Assembly (NCBI GenBank): GCA_035471925.1
Contig: DATIPO010000171.1
Coordinates: 1-64,000, forward strand
DNA: 64,000 nucleotides
Source of the DNA: JANQFM01 sp035471925
Lineage (GTDB): Bacteria; Acidobacteriota; UBA6911; RPQK01; DATIPO01
Reading direction: 5' to 3'
Every line of letters begins with the position of its first letter. The first letter of the stretch is position 1. The notes below the pieces were generated by a model. That model had not been told where the DNA came from. It searched no databases and worked only from the letters and a program-made list of their open reading frames with translations. This document shows, piece after piece, positions 26,423-35,800 of this stretch. The position numbers were made by a program, and so were the translations under genes.

Positions 26423-27589
26423 ATGAAAATACACGAGTACCAGGCCAAAAAGGTCCTCAAGCGATATGGAGTCCAGGTGCCCCGCGGACGGGTCACCGAC
26501 AATCCCTACGAAGCCTATGACATCGCCCGCGAGTTCGGCGGCACGGTGGCCGTCAAGGCTCAGATCCATGCCGGCGGACGGGGCAAGGGCGGCGGCGTCA
26601 AGATCGCCCGCTCGCCCCAAGAGGCCGAAGAGCACGCCCGCGCCATCCTGGGCATGAATCTGGTCACCCACCAGACCGGCCCCGAGGGTCGCGTGGTGCG
26701 CAAAGTCCTCATCGAAGAAGGACTCGACATCCAGACGGAGCTCTATCTGGGCATCACCCTCGACCGCTCGCGCCGCAAGCCGGCCTTGATGGCCAGCAGC
26801 GAAGGCGGCGTGGAAATCGAAAAAGTCGCCGCGGAAAGCCCAGAGAAGATCCTCAAGGAATTCATCGATCCGGGACTCGGCTTGAGGTCCTATCAGAGCA
26901 GCCGAATCGCCTTCGGACTGGGTTTGGAGGGCAAGTCGGTGCGTAAGGCCGCCGATTTCATGAAGCGCCTCTACAAGGCCTACATGGAAACCGACGCCTC
27001 CCTGGCCGAGATCAATCCGCTGGTGGTCACCGGCGACGGCGACATTTACGCCCTCGACGCCAAGATGAACTTCGACGACAATGCTCTCTTCCGCCACGCC
27101 GACTTGCGGGCCTACCGCGACTTCACCGAGGAAGAGCCGTTGGAGATCGAGGCCTCGCGTTCCGGGCTCAGCTACATCAAGCTCGACGGCAACGTAGCCT
27201 GCATGGTTAACGGCGCCGGACTGGCCATGTCCACCATGGACATCATCAAGCTGCACGGAGGCAATCCCGCCAACTTCCTCGACGTGGGGGGAGGCGCCAA
27301 CGAAGACCAGATCAAGAATGCCTTCCGCATCCTCATCTCGGATGAAGCCGTCAAGGCCGTCCTGATCAACATCTTCGGAGGCATCATGCGCTGCGACGTG
27401 GTGGCCCAGGGGGTCGTCAACGCCGCCCAGGAAATCGGAGTCGACCTGCCCATCGTGGTGCGGCTGGAAGGCACCAATGTCGAGAAGGGCCGCAGGATCC
27501 TGGAGGAATCGAGTCTGGCCTTTACGGTGGCTGAAGGGATGGCCGACGCTGCTGAGAAAGTGGTCAGCCGGGCTGGCCGGGCCGCCTGA
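26423..27589 (+). CDS. sucC: Succinyl-CoA ligase (ADP-forming), beta subunit
   Basis: The product is 388 aa from the ATG at 26423, the usual SucC length. The N-terminal ATP-grasp domain is clear: MKIHEYQAKKVLKRYGVQVP, then VKAQIHAGGRGKGGGVK. The C-terminal CoA-ligase domain has NFLDVGGGANEDQIKNAFRI, FGGIMRCDVVAQGVV and PIVVRLEGTNVEKGRRIL. With SucD it makes succinate and ATP/GTP from succinyl-CoA in the TCA cycle. It starts 30 bp from the divergent S9 peptidase. Confidence 0.97.
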   Translation: MKIHEYQAKKVLKRYGVQVPRGRVTDNPYEAYDIAREFGGTVAVKAQIHAGGRGKGGGVKIARSPQEAEEHARAILGMNLVTHQTGPEGRVVRKVLIEEGLDIQTELYLGITLDRSRRKPALMASSEGGVEIEKVAAESPEKILKEFIDPGLGLRSYQSSRIAFGLGLEGKSVRKAADFMKRLYKAYMETDASLAEINPLVVTGDGDIYALDAKMNFDDNALFRHADLRAYRDFTEEEPLEIEASRSGLSYIKLDGNVACMVNGAGLAMSTMDIIKLHGGNPANFLDVGGGANEDQIKNAFRILISDEAVKAVLINIFGGIMRCDVVAQGVVNAAQEIGVDLPIVVRLEGTNVEKGRRILEESSLAFTVAEGMADAAEKVVSRAGRAA

Positions 27590-27691
27590 AAACGCCTCGA
27601 GCGGATCTCGCGCCGAAACCGAACTCCGCGCCAAAGCGAACATTGAACAGCAAGCCAAAACGAAGCGACCGACGACAAGCAAAGGAGCATC

Positions 27692-28558
27692 GTGTCAATT
27701 TGGGTCGATAAGAATACGAAACTGATGGTACAGGGCCTGACCGGAAACGAAGGCAGCTTCCACGCCGGTCAATGCCGTGATTATGGGACTCAGGTGGTGG
27801 CCGGCGTCACGCCCGGCAAAGGCGGGCAGGACCACCAAGGCACTCCGGTCTTCAACACCGTCCAAGAGGCGAAGGAGGCCACCGGCGCCAACGTCAGCAT
27901 GATCTTCGTCCCGCCTCCCTTCGCGGCCGACGCCGTCTTGGAAGCGGTGGAAGCCGACCTCGACTTGGTGGTCTGCATCACTGAGGGCATTCCCGTCCGC
28001 GACATGCTGGAGGTGGCCCACTTCCAGAAAGGCCGCAGGACGCGCCTGATCGGGCCTAACTGTCCCGGCATCATTACGCCTGGTCAGTGCAAGATCGGCA
28101 TCATGCCGGGAAACATCCATCAGGCCGGACGTGTTGGCGTCATCTCGCGCAGCGGCACGCTCACCTACGAGGCCGTGGGACAGCTCAGCGGCAAAGACAT
28201 CGGGCAGAGCACCTGCGTGGGCATCGGAGGCGATCCTATTGTGGGGACAGGCTTTATCGACTGCCTCAAGGCCTTTGAAGCCGATTCGGATACCGATGCG
28301 GTGGTCATGATCGGCGAGATCGGCGGCAGCGCCGAAGAAGAGGCCTCCGAGTACATCCAAGCCGAAATGAGCAAACCTGTGGTAGGCTTCATCGCCGGAC
28401 AGACGGCGCCTCCGGGCCGCCGCATGGGCCACGCCGGAGCCATCATTTCGGGCGGCGAAGGCACGGCCGAGAGCAAGATGAAAAAGATGAAGTCGTGCGG
28501 CGTGCAAGTCGTCAAGTCTCCCGCCGACATCGGCTCGGCTGTCCAGGATGTGCTCTGA
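27692..28558 (+). CDS. sucD: Succinyl-CoA ligase, alpha subunit
   Basis: The product is 288 aa from a GTG (AAAGGAG 4 nt upstream). The CoA-binding fold has VQGLTGNEGSFHAGQCRDYG and VAGVTPGKGGQDHQGTPVF. The active-site His that is phosphorylated lies in MGHAGAIISGGEGTAESKM. The gene follows sucC after 102 bp without a terminator, so the pair is probably one operon. Confidence 0.97.
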   Translation: MSIWVDKNTKLMVQGLTGNEGSFHAGQCRDYGTQVVAGVTPGKGGQDHQGTPVFNTVQEAKEATGANVSMIFVPPPFAADAVLEAVEADLDLVVCITEGIPVRDMLEVAHFQKGRRTRLIGPNCPGIITPGQCKIGIMPGNIHQAGRVGVISRSGTLTYEAVGQLSGKDIGQSTCVGIGGDPIVGTGFIDCLKAFEADSDTDAVVMIGEIGGSAEEEASEYIQAEMSKPVVGFIAGQTAPPGRRMGHAGAIISGGEGTAESKMKKMKSCGVQVVKSPADIGSAVQDVL

Positions 28559-28658
28559 CATCCGCCGCCACGAGCTAATCGAACGACCAACAGAACATCG
28601 GCTCGGGGACCATCCCGCTCGGTCCCGAGGCGAATTCGCGCATAAGGACTAGAAGACA

Positions 28659-29078
28659 ATGTCTCAGACCACTTTGGGCATCATCAAGCCCGACGCCGTG
28701 CAGAAGGGCAATATCGGAAACATCCTCAAGATCATCGAAGAAAAGGGTCTGGAAATCGCGGCCATGAAAATGATCCACATGAGCAAGGCCGAGGCCGAGG
28801 GTTTCTACTACGTCCATGCCCAACGTCCCTTCTTCGGCGATCTGACCGATTTCATGTCGGAAGGCCCGGTGGTGGTCCTGGCCCTGCGCGGGCAGGACGC
28901 CATCACGCGCTGGCGCGGGATCATGGGCGCCACCAATCCCGCCGATGCCGATGAAGGCACCATCCGCAAGCTCTACGCTGAAAACATCGAGCGCAACAGC
29001 GTCCACGGCAGCGACAGCCCCGAATCGGCCTCCTTCGAACTGCGCTACTTCTTCAACGGCTTGGAACTCCAACTCTAG
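28659..29078 (+). CDS. ndk: Nucleoside diphosphate kinase
   Basis: The protein has 139 aa, typical of the family. It begins TTLGIIKPDAVQKGNIGNIL, has the conserved RPFFGDLTDFMSEGP, the PADADEGTIRKLYAENIERN stretch, and the catalytic His in NSVHGSDSPESASFE. It transfers the gamma-phosphate between nucleotides through that phospho-His. The gene lies 100 bp after sucD on the same strand, and in some bacteria NDK works beside succinyl-CoA ligase. Confidence 0.97.
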   Translation: MSQTTLGIIKPDAVQKGNIGNILKIIEEKGLEIAAMKMIHMSKAEAEGFYYVHAQRPFFGDLTDFMSEGPVVVLALRGQDAITRWRGIMGATNPADADEGTIRKLYAENIERNSVHGSDSPESASFELRYFFNGLELQL

Positions 29079-29081
29079 GCC

Positions 29082-29117
29082 GCCTAGGCGGCGAACAGGT
29101 GCACACACAGGTAGCAT
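29082..29117. repeat. Copy B of the dispersed ~36-bp sequence, with palindrome
   Basis: It begins GCCTAGGCGGC 3 nt after the ndk stop, inside a perfect GCCGCCTAGGCGGC palindrome (29080-29093). It continues with AACA, GT, CACACA and CAGG, matching 12041-12078. It may act as a 3'-end structure for ndk. Confidence 0.5.
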
Positions 29118-29267
29118 CCAAGCGGCCAGGCTCCGTCGCCCAGGGAGCTTTCGGCGGCATGAGATGGCTGAACTCCTGCCATGCAGCCCGTGATCACTAC
29201 CGAGCCAGGCAGAGCAATGTTTTGAAGCGAAGTGGCGGGGAGCTGCGTCTCTTAAAGAGTGGCGCGA

Positions 29268-29344
29268 TGGTGGGCGATACTGGACTCGAACCAGTGACCT
29301 CCGCCGTGTGAAGACGGCGCTCTAACCAACTGAGCTAATCGCCC
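29268..29344 (-). tRNA. tRNA-Val (anticodon CAC)
   Basis: On the minus strand the acceptor stem GGGCGAT pairs with ATCGCCC, with A73 and an encoded CCA. The anticodon loop TTCACAC gives CAC, which reads GUG. The D and T arms are intact. Confidence 0.95.
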
Positions 29345-29356
29345 CGAAGGAACTGC

Positions 29357-29386
29357 ATTCTAGTGAATTTGGAGTCTTGATGTCAA
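29357..29386 (-). promoter_or_regulatory. Promoter of tRNA-Val, overlapping the ypdA start
   Basis: On the minus strand a perfect -35 TTGACA (29381-29386), an 18-nt spacer and TAGAAT (29357-29362) point at the tRNA, whose 5' end is 12 nt past the -10. The -35 box overlaps the first codons of the divergent ypdA gene. Confidence 0.75.
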
Positions 29387-30381
29387 TGAGCGATAAACTG
29401 GATCTTGTCATTATCGGAGCCGGTCCCGCCGGCTTGGCCTGCGGAATCGAAGCCAAGAAACGCGACTGGAATTTTCAGATCATCGACAAGGGCTGTGTTG
29501 TCAATTCAGTCTACAATTATCCCACCAACATGGTCTTCTTCACGACTGCCGACCTGCTGGAGATCGGCGGCATCCCCATGACTGTCTCCGAACCCAAGCC
29601 GCGTCGGCAGGATGCGCTCAATTACTATCGTCGAGTCGTCGACCTTTTCGAACTCCCTATCCGCGACTATGAGGAGGTCTTCGAGGTCGAAGGGCATCAC
29701 GGCGAATTTCAGGTCCGCACCCGCGACCGTCTGGGTCAAGAACGCGTCTATCCGTGTGCCAAGATCATCGTCTCCACGGGCTACTACGACAATCCAAACA
29801 TGCTCGACATTCCAGGCGAGGATCTGGCCAAGGTGAGCCACTATTTCAGCGAGCCCCATCCTTACTACAAGAAGAAGGTGGCCGTTATCGGAGGGCAAAA
29901 TTCAGCCGCCGAATCGGCCCTTGAACTGTATCGCCAAGCCCGGGCCGACGTCACGCTGATTCACCGCGGCTCTGAAGTGGGCAAGAGCATCAAGTACTGG
30001 GTTCGCCCCGACATCAACAACCGCATCGAGCGGGGCGAGATTCGGGCCCTCTTCAACAGCCGCGTCAAGGAGATCCGCGAGACCGAGATCGTAGTCGAGA
30101 CGCCCGAGGGCCGGCAGGTTCTGGAAAACGATTACGTCCTGGCCATGACCGGCTACCATCCCAACACCGGGTTTCTCCGCAGCATGGGCATTGACATTGA
30201 TCCCGAGACGCTGGCTCCCTCCCATGATCCTCAGACGCTGGAATCCAACGTCAAGGGCATTTACGTCGCCGGGTCGATCGTGGCCGGCAAGATGACCAAC
30301 AAGATCTTCATCGAGAACGGCCGCTTTCATGGTGGTCAAATCTTCCAACACATGTCCGAGGCCGTGGGCGATCCTGCCTGA
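29380..30381 (+). CDS. ypdA: YpdA-family FAD-dependent (bacillithiol-disulfide-type) reductase
   Basis: The product is 333 aa from the ATG at 29380 (GGAG 5 nt upstream). FAD motif LVIIGAGPAGLACGIEAKK and NADPH motif VAVIGGQNSAAESALELYR are both present, with ATG motif MTGYHPNTGFLRSMGID and GIYVAGSIVAGKMTNKIFIE at the end. There is no CxxC active site, which separates it from thioredoxin reductases and fits YpdA, which reduces bacillithiol disulfide in Firmicutes. Whether this organism makes bacillithiol cannot be told from the window. Confidence 0.85.
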   Translation: MSMSDKLDLVIIGAGPAGLACGIEAKKRDWNFQIIDKGCVVNSVYNYPTNMVFFTTADLLEIGGIPMTVSEPKPRRQDALNYYRRVVDLFELPIRDYEEVFEVEGHHGEFQVRTRDRLGQERVYPCAKIIVSTGYYDNPNMLDIPGEDLAKVSHYFSEPHPYYKKKVAVIGGQNSAAESALELYRQARADVTLIHRGSEVGKSIKYWVRPDINNRIERGEIRALFNSRVKEIRETEIVVETPEGRQVLENDYVLAMTGYHPNTGFLRSMGIDIDPETLAPSHDPQTLESNVKGIYVAGSIVAGKMTNKIFIENGRFHGGQIFQHMSEAVGDPA

Positions 30382-30451
30382 CCATTAGGTGCTTTCGCTT
30401 CAATCGGCGACAGCATCTCCCAATACAGATTTGTGAGAAGCTAGGGGACTT

Positions 30452-31783
30452 ATGTACCGAGTCGCCATCTGCGGACGTCCCAATGTTGGAAAGTCCACTC
30501 TCTTCAACCGCATCACCGGATCCCGCCGCTCCATCGTGGGAGACGAGCCGGGGATGACCCGCGACCGCATCATCGAGGTAGCCGAATGGGGCGACAAGCA
30601 GTTCGAGCTCATCGATACCGGCGGAATCTTGCCGGACGAGAAAGATCTCATTCCTGAAAAGATCGTCGAGCAGGCTTCCTTGGCCTTCGGCGACGCCGAC
30701 CTGTTGCTGCTGGTGGTCGATCTTCGGGCCGGGATGACGCCCTTGGACGAGTCCCTCAACGCGCTTATCCGCAATACCGGCAAGCCTTACGCCGTGGTGG
30801 CCAACAAGGCCGATGTGGAAAAGCTGGAGGATGAGGCCCTCGAGTTCCACTCCTTGGGTGTGGACCGCATCTTTCCCGTTTCCGCCGAGCACGGACGCGG
30901 CGTGGGCGACCTGCTCGACTGGATTGGCGAGAAGATCCCCGAGCAGCAACTGCGGGAAGAGCCCGAGGACGAGATCAGGGTGGCCATCATCGGACGTCCA
31001 AATGTAGGCAAATCGTCGCTGCTCAACCGCTTCGTGGGCAAGGATCGGGTCATCGTCACCAATCTGCCCGGTACCACTCGCGATGCGGTTGATACTGTTG
31101 TTGAAAGCGAGGGGCAGCGCTTCCGCATCATCGACACCGCCGGAATCCGCCGCAAGGGCAAGACGGGCGAGATGGCTGAGAAGCTGAGCGTGATCATGGC
31201 CCGAAAGAGCATGGTGCGCTGCGACGTGGTGCTGCTGGTCATCGATGCCCAAGAGGGGGCCACCAAACTCGACGCCACCATCGCCGGATACGCTTACGAC
31301 GCCGGCAAGTCGGTCATCATCGTCGTCAACAAGTGGGATCTGGTCGAAAAAGACACCCACACCCAGGCGGCCAAAGAGCTGGACTATCGGCGCCGGCTGC
31401 GCTTTCTCGACTTCGCTCCCATGATTTTCGTATCGGCCCTCAGCGGTCAGAGGGTGGCCAGGATACTTCGTTTGGTGGGCGAGGCCTACCGAGCCCGCTA
31501 CATCCGAGTCCCCACGGCCGAACTCAACAAGCTCATGGAAAAGGTCATGAAGCCCCATCTGGCCTCCTCGGGGACGTCGCGCAAATTCCCCCTCATGTAC
31601 GGGACGCAGGCGGGGGTGGCGCCTCCCACCTTTGTGCTTTTCACGCGCAGCAGCAAGCCTCTTCACTTTTCCACCCAGAGGTTTTTCATCAACCAGCTCC
31701 GCCAGGCTTTTGGCTTCTATGCTTCCCCCATCCGCATTTTGGAACGCCGCCGGAAAGCGCGCAAAAACGCCAGCAAGGGCTGA
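30452..31783 (+). CDS. der: Ribosome biogenesis GTPase Der (EngA)
   Basis: The protein has 443 aa. Two tandem GTPase domains each carry GRPNVGKS (about residues 7-15 and 177-185), a switch II DTGG/DTAGIRRKGK, and NKAD or NKWD base-specificity motifs. A KH-like C-terminal domain follows (KFPLMYGTQAGVAPPTFVLF). Der acts in 50S ribosomal subunit assembly. AGGGGAC lies upstream of the ATG. Confidence 0.97.
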   Translation: MYRVAICGRPNVGKSTLFNRITGSRRSIVGDEPGMTRDRIIEVAEWGDKQFELIDTGGILPDEKDLIPEKIVEQASLAFGDADLLLLVVDLRAGMTPLDESLNALIRNTGKPYAVVANKADVEKLEDEALEFHSLGVDRIFPVSAEHGRGVGDLLDWIGEKIPEQQLREEPEDEIRVAIIGRPNVGKSSLLNRFVGKDRVIVTNLPGTTRDAVDTVVESEGQRFRIIDTAGIRRKGKTGEMAEKLSVIMARKSMVRCDVVLLVIDAQEGATKLDATIAGYAYDAGKSVIIVVNKWDLVEKDTHTQAAKELDYRRRLRFLDFAPMIFVSALSGQRVARILRLVGEAYRARYIRVPTAELNKLMEKVMKPHLASSGTSRKFPLMYGTQAGVAPPTFVLFTRSSKPLHFSTQRFFINQLRQAFGFYASPIRILERRRKARKNASKG

Positions 31784-31831
31784 AGCAAAGGCGCAAACAG
31801 GATCAGACCAAAAAAAGGACGGCAACTGTGC

Positions 31832-31860
31832 TTGACATTGGAGAATCTGGTTTCTAAGAT
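31832..31860 (+). promoter_or_regulatory. Promoter of the ihfA-merR operon
   Basis: A perfect -35 TTGACA (31832-31837), a 17-nt spacer and TAAGAT (31855-31860) lie between der and the HU/IHF gene. The expected leader is about 77 nt. Confidence 0.8.
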
Positions 31861-31943
31861 GGTCGGCAGTTCATCGGCATTCGATTCCCGAAGCGGAAAA
31901 GGAAACCTCTTAGCCGTTTGTTCAAAGCGAGTTAGGACAGGTC

Positions 31944-32222
31944 ATGGTGAAAGCGGATTTGGCCCGCGTCGTCTACGAACGTCATGGCGGGATCACCTTC
32001 AAGGAGGCTCAGGAGCTGGTCGACTTGATGATCAAACTGATGAAGGAGGCTCTGCTGGATGGTGAAAGCGTAAAGCTTTCAGGCTTCGGTTCTCTCAATG
32101 TCATCGACCGCAAGCCGCGCATGGGACGCAATCCCCAGACGGGAGAGCGCATTCGGCTGGCCGCCAGCCGATACGTGACGTTTCGGGCTTCACGGGCGGT
32201 CAAGAGCGATATTCAAACATGA
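31944..32222 (+). CDS. ihfA: HU/IHF-family DNA-bending protein (IHF alpha-like)
   Basis: The protein has 92 aa, the usual size. It begins VKADLARVVYERHGGITFKEA, has the family core VKLSGFGSLNVIDRKPRMGRNPQTGE, including the proline-tipped DNA-intercalating arm, and ends RYVTFRASRAVKSDIQ. It binds and bends DNA as a dimer. The gene overlaps merR by 4 bp (ATGA). Adjacency of an IHF-type gene, a MerR gene and tRNA-Pro is one I recall from other bacteria. Confidence 0.93.
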   Translation: MVKADLARVVYERHGGITFKEAQELVDLMIKLMKEALLDGESVKLSGFGSLNVIDRKPRMGRNPQTGERIRLAASRYVTFRASRAVKSDIQT

Positions 32223-32557
32223 GCGAGCCGACCGACAAGCTTTACTACAAGATCGGCGAAGTGTGCGAAATCTGCCGCATTGAACCTCATGTTCTGCGCT
32301 ATTGGGAAAGCGAGTTTTCCCTCCTCTGTCCCAATAAGAACCGGGCTGGCCAACGCACATACAGTAAAAAAGACGTTGAGGTTATCGAATCCATTAAGCG
32401 TTTGCTTTATGACGAAGGCTATACTATTGCCGGCGCCAACAAGCGCTTGACTCAAGAGCGGCGCGGCAACTTCACTCCCGACGACCGCCAGATCCTCTCC
32501 GAAGTCGCCGACGAACTCAAAGACTTGATCGCCCTCCTCGAAGACGAACCCGCGTAG
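32219..32557 (+). CDS. MerR-family transcriptional regulator (orphan, no effector domain)
   Basis: The protein has 112 aa with an N-terminal MerR winged helix (YYKIGEVCEICRIEPHVLRY, then GQRTYSKKDVEVIESIKRLL). It is followed by a short helix and an acidic C-terminus, with no ligand-binding domain or metal-binding Cys set. It overlaps ihfA by 4 bp, so the two are coupled. Its target promoter is unknown. Confidence 0.92.
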   Translation: MSEPTDKLYYKIGEVCEICRIEPHVLRYWESEFSLLCPNKNRAGQRTYSKKDVEVIESIKRLLYDEGYTIAGANKRLTQERRGNFTPDDRQILSEVADELKDLIALLEDEPA

Positions 32558-32580
32558 TCTCTGGCATGGGCCAGCGAAGG

Positions 32581-32609
32581 TTGCTTTGGACCCTCTCATG
32601 GTGTAATTT
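32581..32609 (+). promoter_or_regulatory. Putative promoter of tRNA-Pro
   Basis: TTGCTT (32581-32586), a 17-nt spacer and TAATTT (32604-32609) lie 16 nt upstream of the tRNA. An alternative -10, TGTAAT at 32602, would give a 15-nt spacer. Confidence 0.4.
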
Positions 32610-32625
32610 AGGGGTCTTGCCCGGT

Positions 32626-32702
32626 CGGGACGTGGCGCAGCCTGGTAGCGCACCTGAATGGGGTTCAGGGGGTCGCGAGTTCGAATCTCGCCGTCCCGAC
32701 CA
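32626..32702 (+). tRNA. tRNA-Pro (anticodon GGG)
   Basis: The acceptor stem CGGGACG pairs with CGTCCCG, with a discriminator A and an encoded CCA. The anticodon loop ATGGGGT gives GGG, which reads CCC/CCU. It follows merR by 68 bp. Confidence 0.96.
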
Positions 32703-32710
32703 ATCTTCTC

Positions 32711-32738
32711 AACGGTTTAGCCGTTCTCCATTATTTTT
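32711..32738 (+). terminator. Terminator of tRNA-Pro
   Basis: A 5-bp stem (AACGG/CCGTT) with a TTTAG loop is followed by CTCCATTATTTTT. The stem is short, so efficiency is uncertain. Confidence 0.55.
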
Positions 32739-32827
32739 AGAAATTGCTGCTGCGTCAGGTTTTGTGTCTGAGACAGGTGCGCCCGGCGAGCGGGAAAAGA
32801 GCCGCATCAGACCCGCCGCCAGGCTTG

Positions 32828-35800
32828 TCATGGAAGGCTTATTACGGTTGGGGGGACGGCTGACAAAACTCGGATTCCCTCGGACCCGACGGCGCCGAAG
32901 AGCTGTTGAGCCACCAGGGGCGCATCCGACTTGAGCCGGATATAGCCGCCCGCTTGTCCAGCCGTTCCCGGGACCAGCTCCGGCACGGTTCTGGCCAGCC
33001 GGCTGCCGGCGGGCAGATCCACGGTTGCTTGGCCCGCCAGACCTCCGTCGGCGCTGAAGACCTGGATTTCGAGGCTGGCCGGATCGTCGCCCGGATTGAA
33101 GAATGCCAGGCCGGTGAAGAAGCCGGGGACGTTGGCGACTTGGCTGAAGGCGGCCTCGGTCCAGGTTTGCGACTGCAAGGGAAGAGCGGCGGCGAAGGAG
33201 AGGTGATCAGCGTCTCCGAAGAGGACGTCCCCGAGAACATCGGGGCCGTCGGCATCGATAAGCAAAGATGCGATGAGCTGGGCTGGGGCGGAAGGGTCGT
33301 CCTCGGGCGGCTGCAAGGGGAAGAGATCCGAGGCATCGGCCGAATACCGGCTTGCAGGGCCAAGATCCAGAGTGACCGGATCGCCAGCCGCTGTCCCGTC
33401 CTCGAGTATCGCCGTCATGGTCACCTGTCGAGGATCAGCGGAGACATTGACCAAGTTGATGTTGGTGAATAATCCGGGCTGACTGGCCAGTTGAGCCGAA
33501 TAGCCGCGGGATGACGGATTGGGAGAGGCGGCGGCCAGTCCGATCAGAGCGTCGGGCTCCTCGAGGCGGATGAACTGGAAACCGACAACCCCGCTTCCTT
33601 CCAGAACGTCGGCCACAACGTATCCGCCGCTGACCCGAGAAAGGCCGTCGAAGATCTCGGGAATGGTCGCCTGCCGCACGCTCAGCGGCGCAATTTCGAT
33701 CTCAGCTTCGCCAACAGAAGGCGTTCCGGCTTGAGTTGGGGACTCCACATAGGTCAGCCGAAGATGCAAGCGGACCGTTTCCTCGTTGGGGTTGACCAGG
33801 CGCAGGAAGGTGGAGGCATCGCGTCCCCGCAGGGAGTCCTCGCCCTGGAAGACGCGCGTGAAGATCAGCCGGCTCAACGGGTTGCCTTGGGCAATCGAGC
33901 CGTCCAGGCGAGTCAGCGCAGTACTCCCGAACTGGAAGAAGCTGGCTAGTTCGGCCACGTCGGAGCGGATCACGGCCCAACCGTCGAAGGAAGCCTGGGG
34001 GGGAAGCGAGAAGAGCTCCGTCCCGAGGCGGGCGAGTTGAGCTTCGGGTTCCAGAGTGAAGTCGGCTGGATTGTCGGGCGCAGCCAGTTCAGCGCCGTCC
34101 GCCGAGAAAGCCCGCACCCGCAGGTTGGCCCTGCGGTCCGACAGGTTGCCCAGGGCTATTCCCGTGAAGGCGCCCTCGCTTCCCTGAAGGAAGGGCAAGT
34201 AAAGAGTGGTCTCCGATGCAGGGCCCACCGCCTTGCCGACAAACAGCCCGCGGCCATGAGTGGCGGCCACCAGGGTTTCGTCCGAGGGCCGTCCAGTCAG
34301 GTAGACAACCACGGCTGTTCCCATCTGGCGGAAGGCCCTTTGCGTCCACACCGTATCCATCCCCCGCAGCCGGGAGGTCGAGAAGAGTCCCGCACTCGTG
34401 CCCACGAAGTAGGCTGTGCTTCCGTCCTTGAGGGGAAGGATGGCGGCCGATCGCAGCGAGGGGCCCGGCAGATCGGCGTCCCCCGCCAGATTGCCCTCGA
34501 CGGCGCTGTAAGTGGCGCCGCCGTCGGTGGAATGGTAGAGGCCGATGATGTTGTAGTTGGAAAGCGTGACCAGGATCTCCTGGCCATCGAACGGATTGAC
34601 GGCGATATCCGAAACCCAAGCTGCCGCGGGTGCTCCGGGAATGGAGATGTCGTGACCGCCGGATACGGCGACGTTGGCCTGGTCGATGCGCAGGATCTGA
34701 GGCGGCAGGCTGAAGCCGGAAGCGCCGATGTAAAGGGCGTGGGACGGACTGGAGTGGGACACTTCAAGGTCTGAAATGACCCGGCTGGCCGGTGTGGCGC
34801 TCAACGATGGCAGGTGAGTCCAGGAGGGCGCCGGGTTGGGATCGTTGATCCGGTTGTTGCGCCATAGCTGGCTCCCCGCCGGGTAGTAGAGGACATTCTC
34901 GTCGCTGGGGTCCACGGCTATCCGATAGAAGAACGGGGCGCCGGACGCACCGGATGGGCGGATCTCCACCCCCTGGAACTGCAACTGTGTTTGCTCCTCG
35001 TTGAGGTAGCGCAGCCGGCGGACTTCGCCCGCGTTCCGGGCCAGGAAAAGAAACTGCTCTCCCACGAATCCATTGGTTCCGTCGCCCAGCGCCACGCGGC
35101 CCCGCGAAAATGGAAAAGGGCCCTCTACCGCGAAGCCCATCCCATCGTCGCGGCGGTCCTGGAGCAAGAGAGTCCCGTTGTCCTGGGTGCCCCCGAAGAT
35201 TCGCTTGTCGCCTGCTTGCTGAGAGATGAAAGCGGCGTAGAACTGCGTCACGGCGTAGCCCTGGTTGAGGTCTTCCCAGACGACGGTGGCGGCTGTGGCG
35301 TCGCGGGTGACGTAGACGCCTCCGTCGTTGCCGGTCCACAACTCGTTGGCATCGTGGGGGCTGAAGAAGGCGATATGCTGGTCTACCCAGTGGTTGTCTT
35401 TGATGAAGCCGTTCACAGGATCGACATAGCCACCGATAAAAGTCTCGCCGATCGAGGTGCTGGCGGGTGTGGCGAAGGCATCGCGGGAACGATAGAGCGT
35501 GGTTCCACCGACAATGAGAAAGTCGGGGTTGTTGGGTTTGACGGCGATGACCATGTCCCATCCTTGCTGAGTGAAGACAGAGGGCCCCAGCGATGGGATC
35601 CCATTGTTCAGGTTGGGAAGGTTGGCGGTTCGGTCAACGGACTGGCCGGTGGAGAGGCGGAGGCGGTGGAGACGGACATCCTCGCGCCCATCGCCGCGGT
35701 TTTGAGAGACATAGGTGAGCACGTAGGCAAGGTCGGGATCCGACGGCGCCAGAGCCACGACGCTGCGCCCGTGCAGAGCCGGGAAGGTGGCAGGGGTAAC

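Noticed and set aside
24476..27682. A longer minus-strand reading of the S9 peptidase extending over sucC
   Set aside because: The extra part is antisense to the conserved sucC sequence and has no family similarity; the domain starts near 26392.
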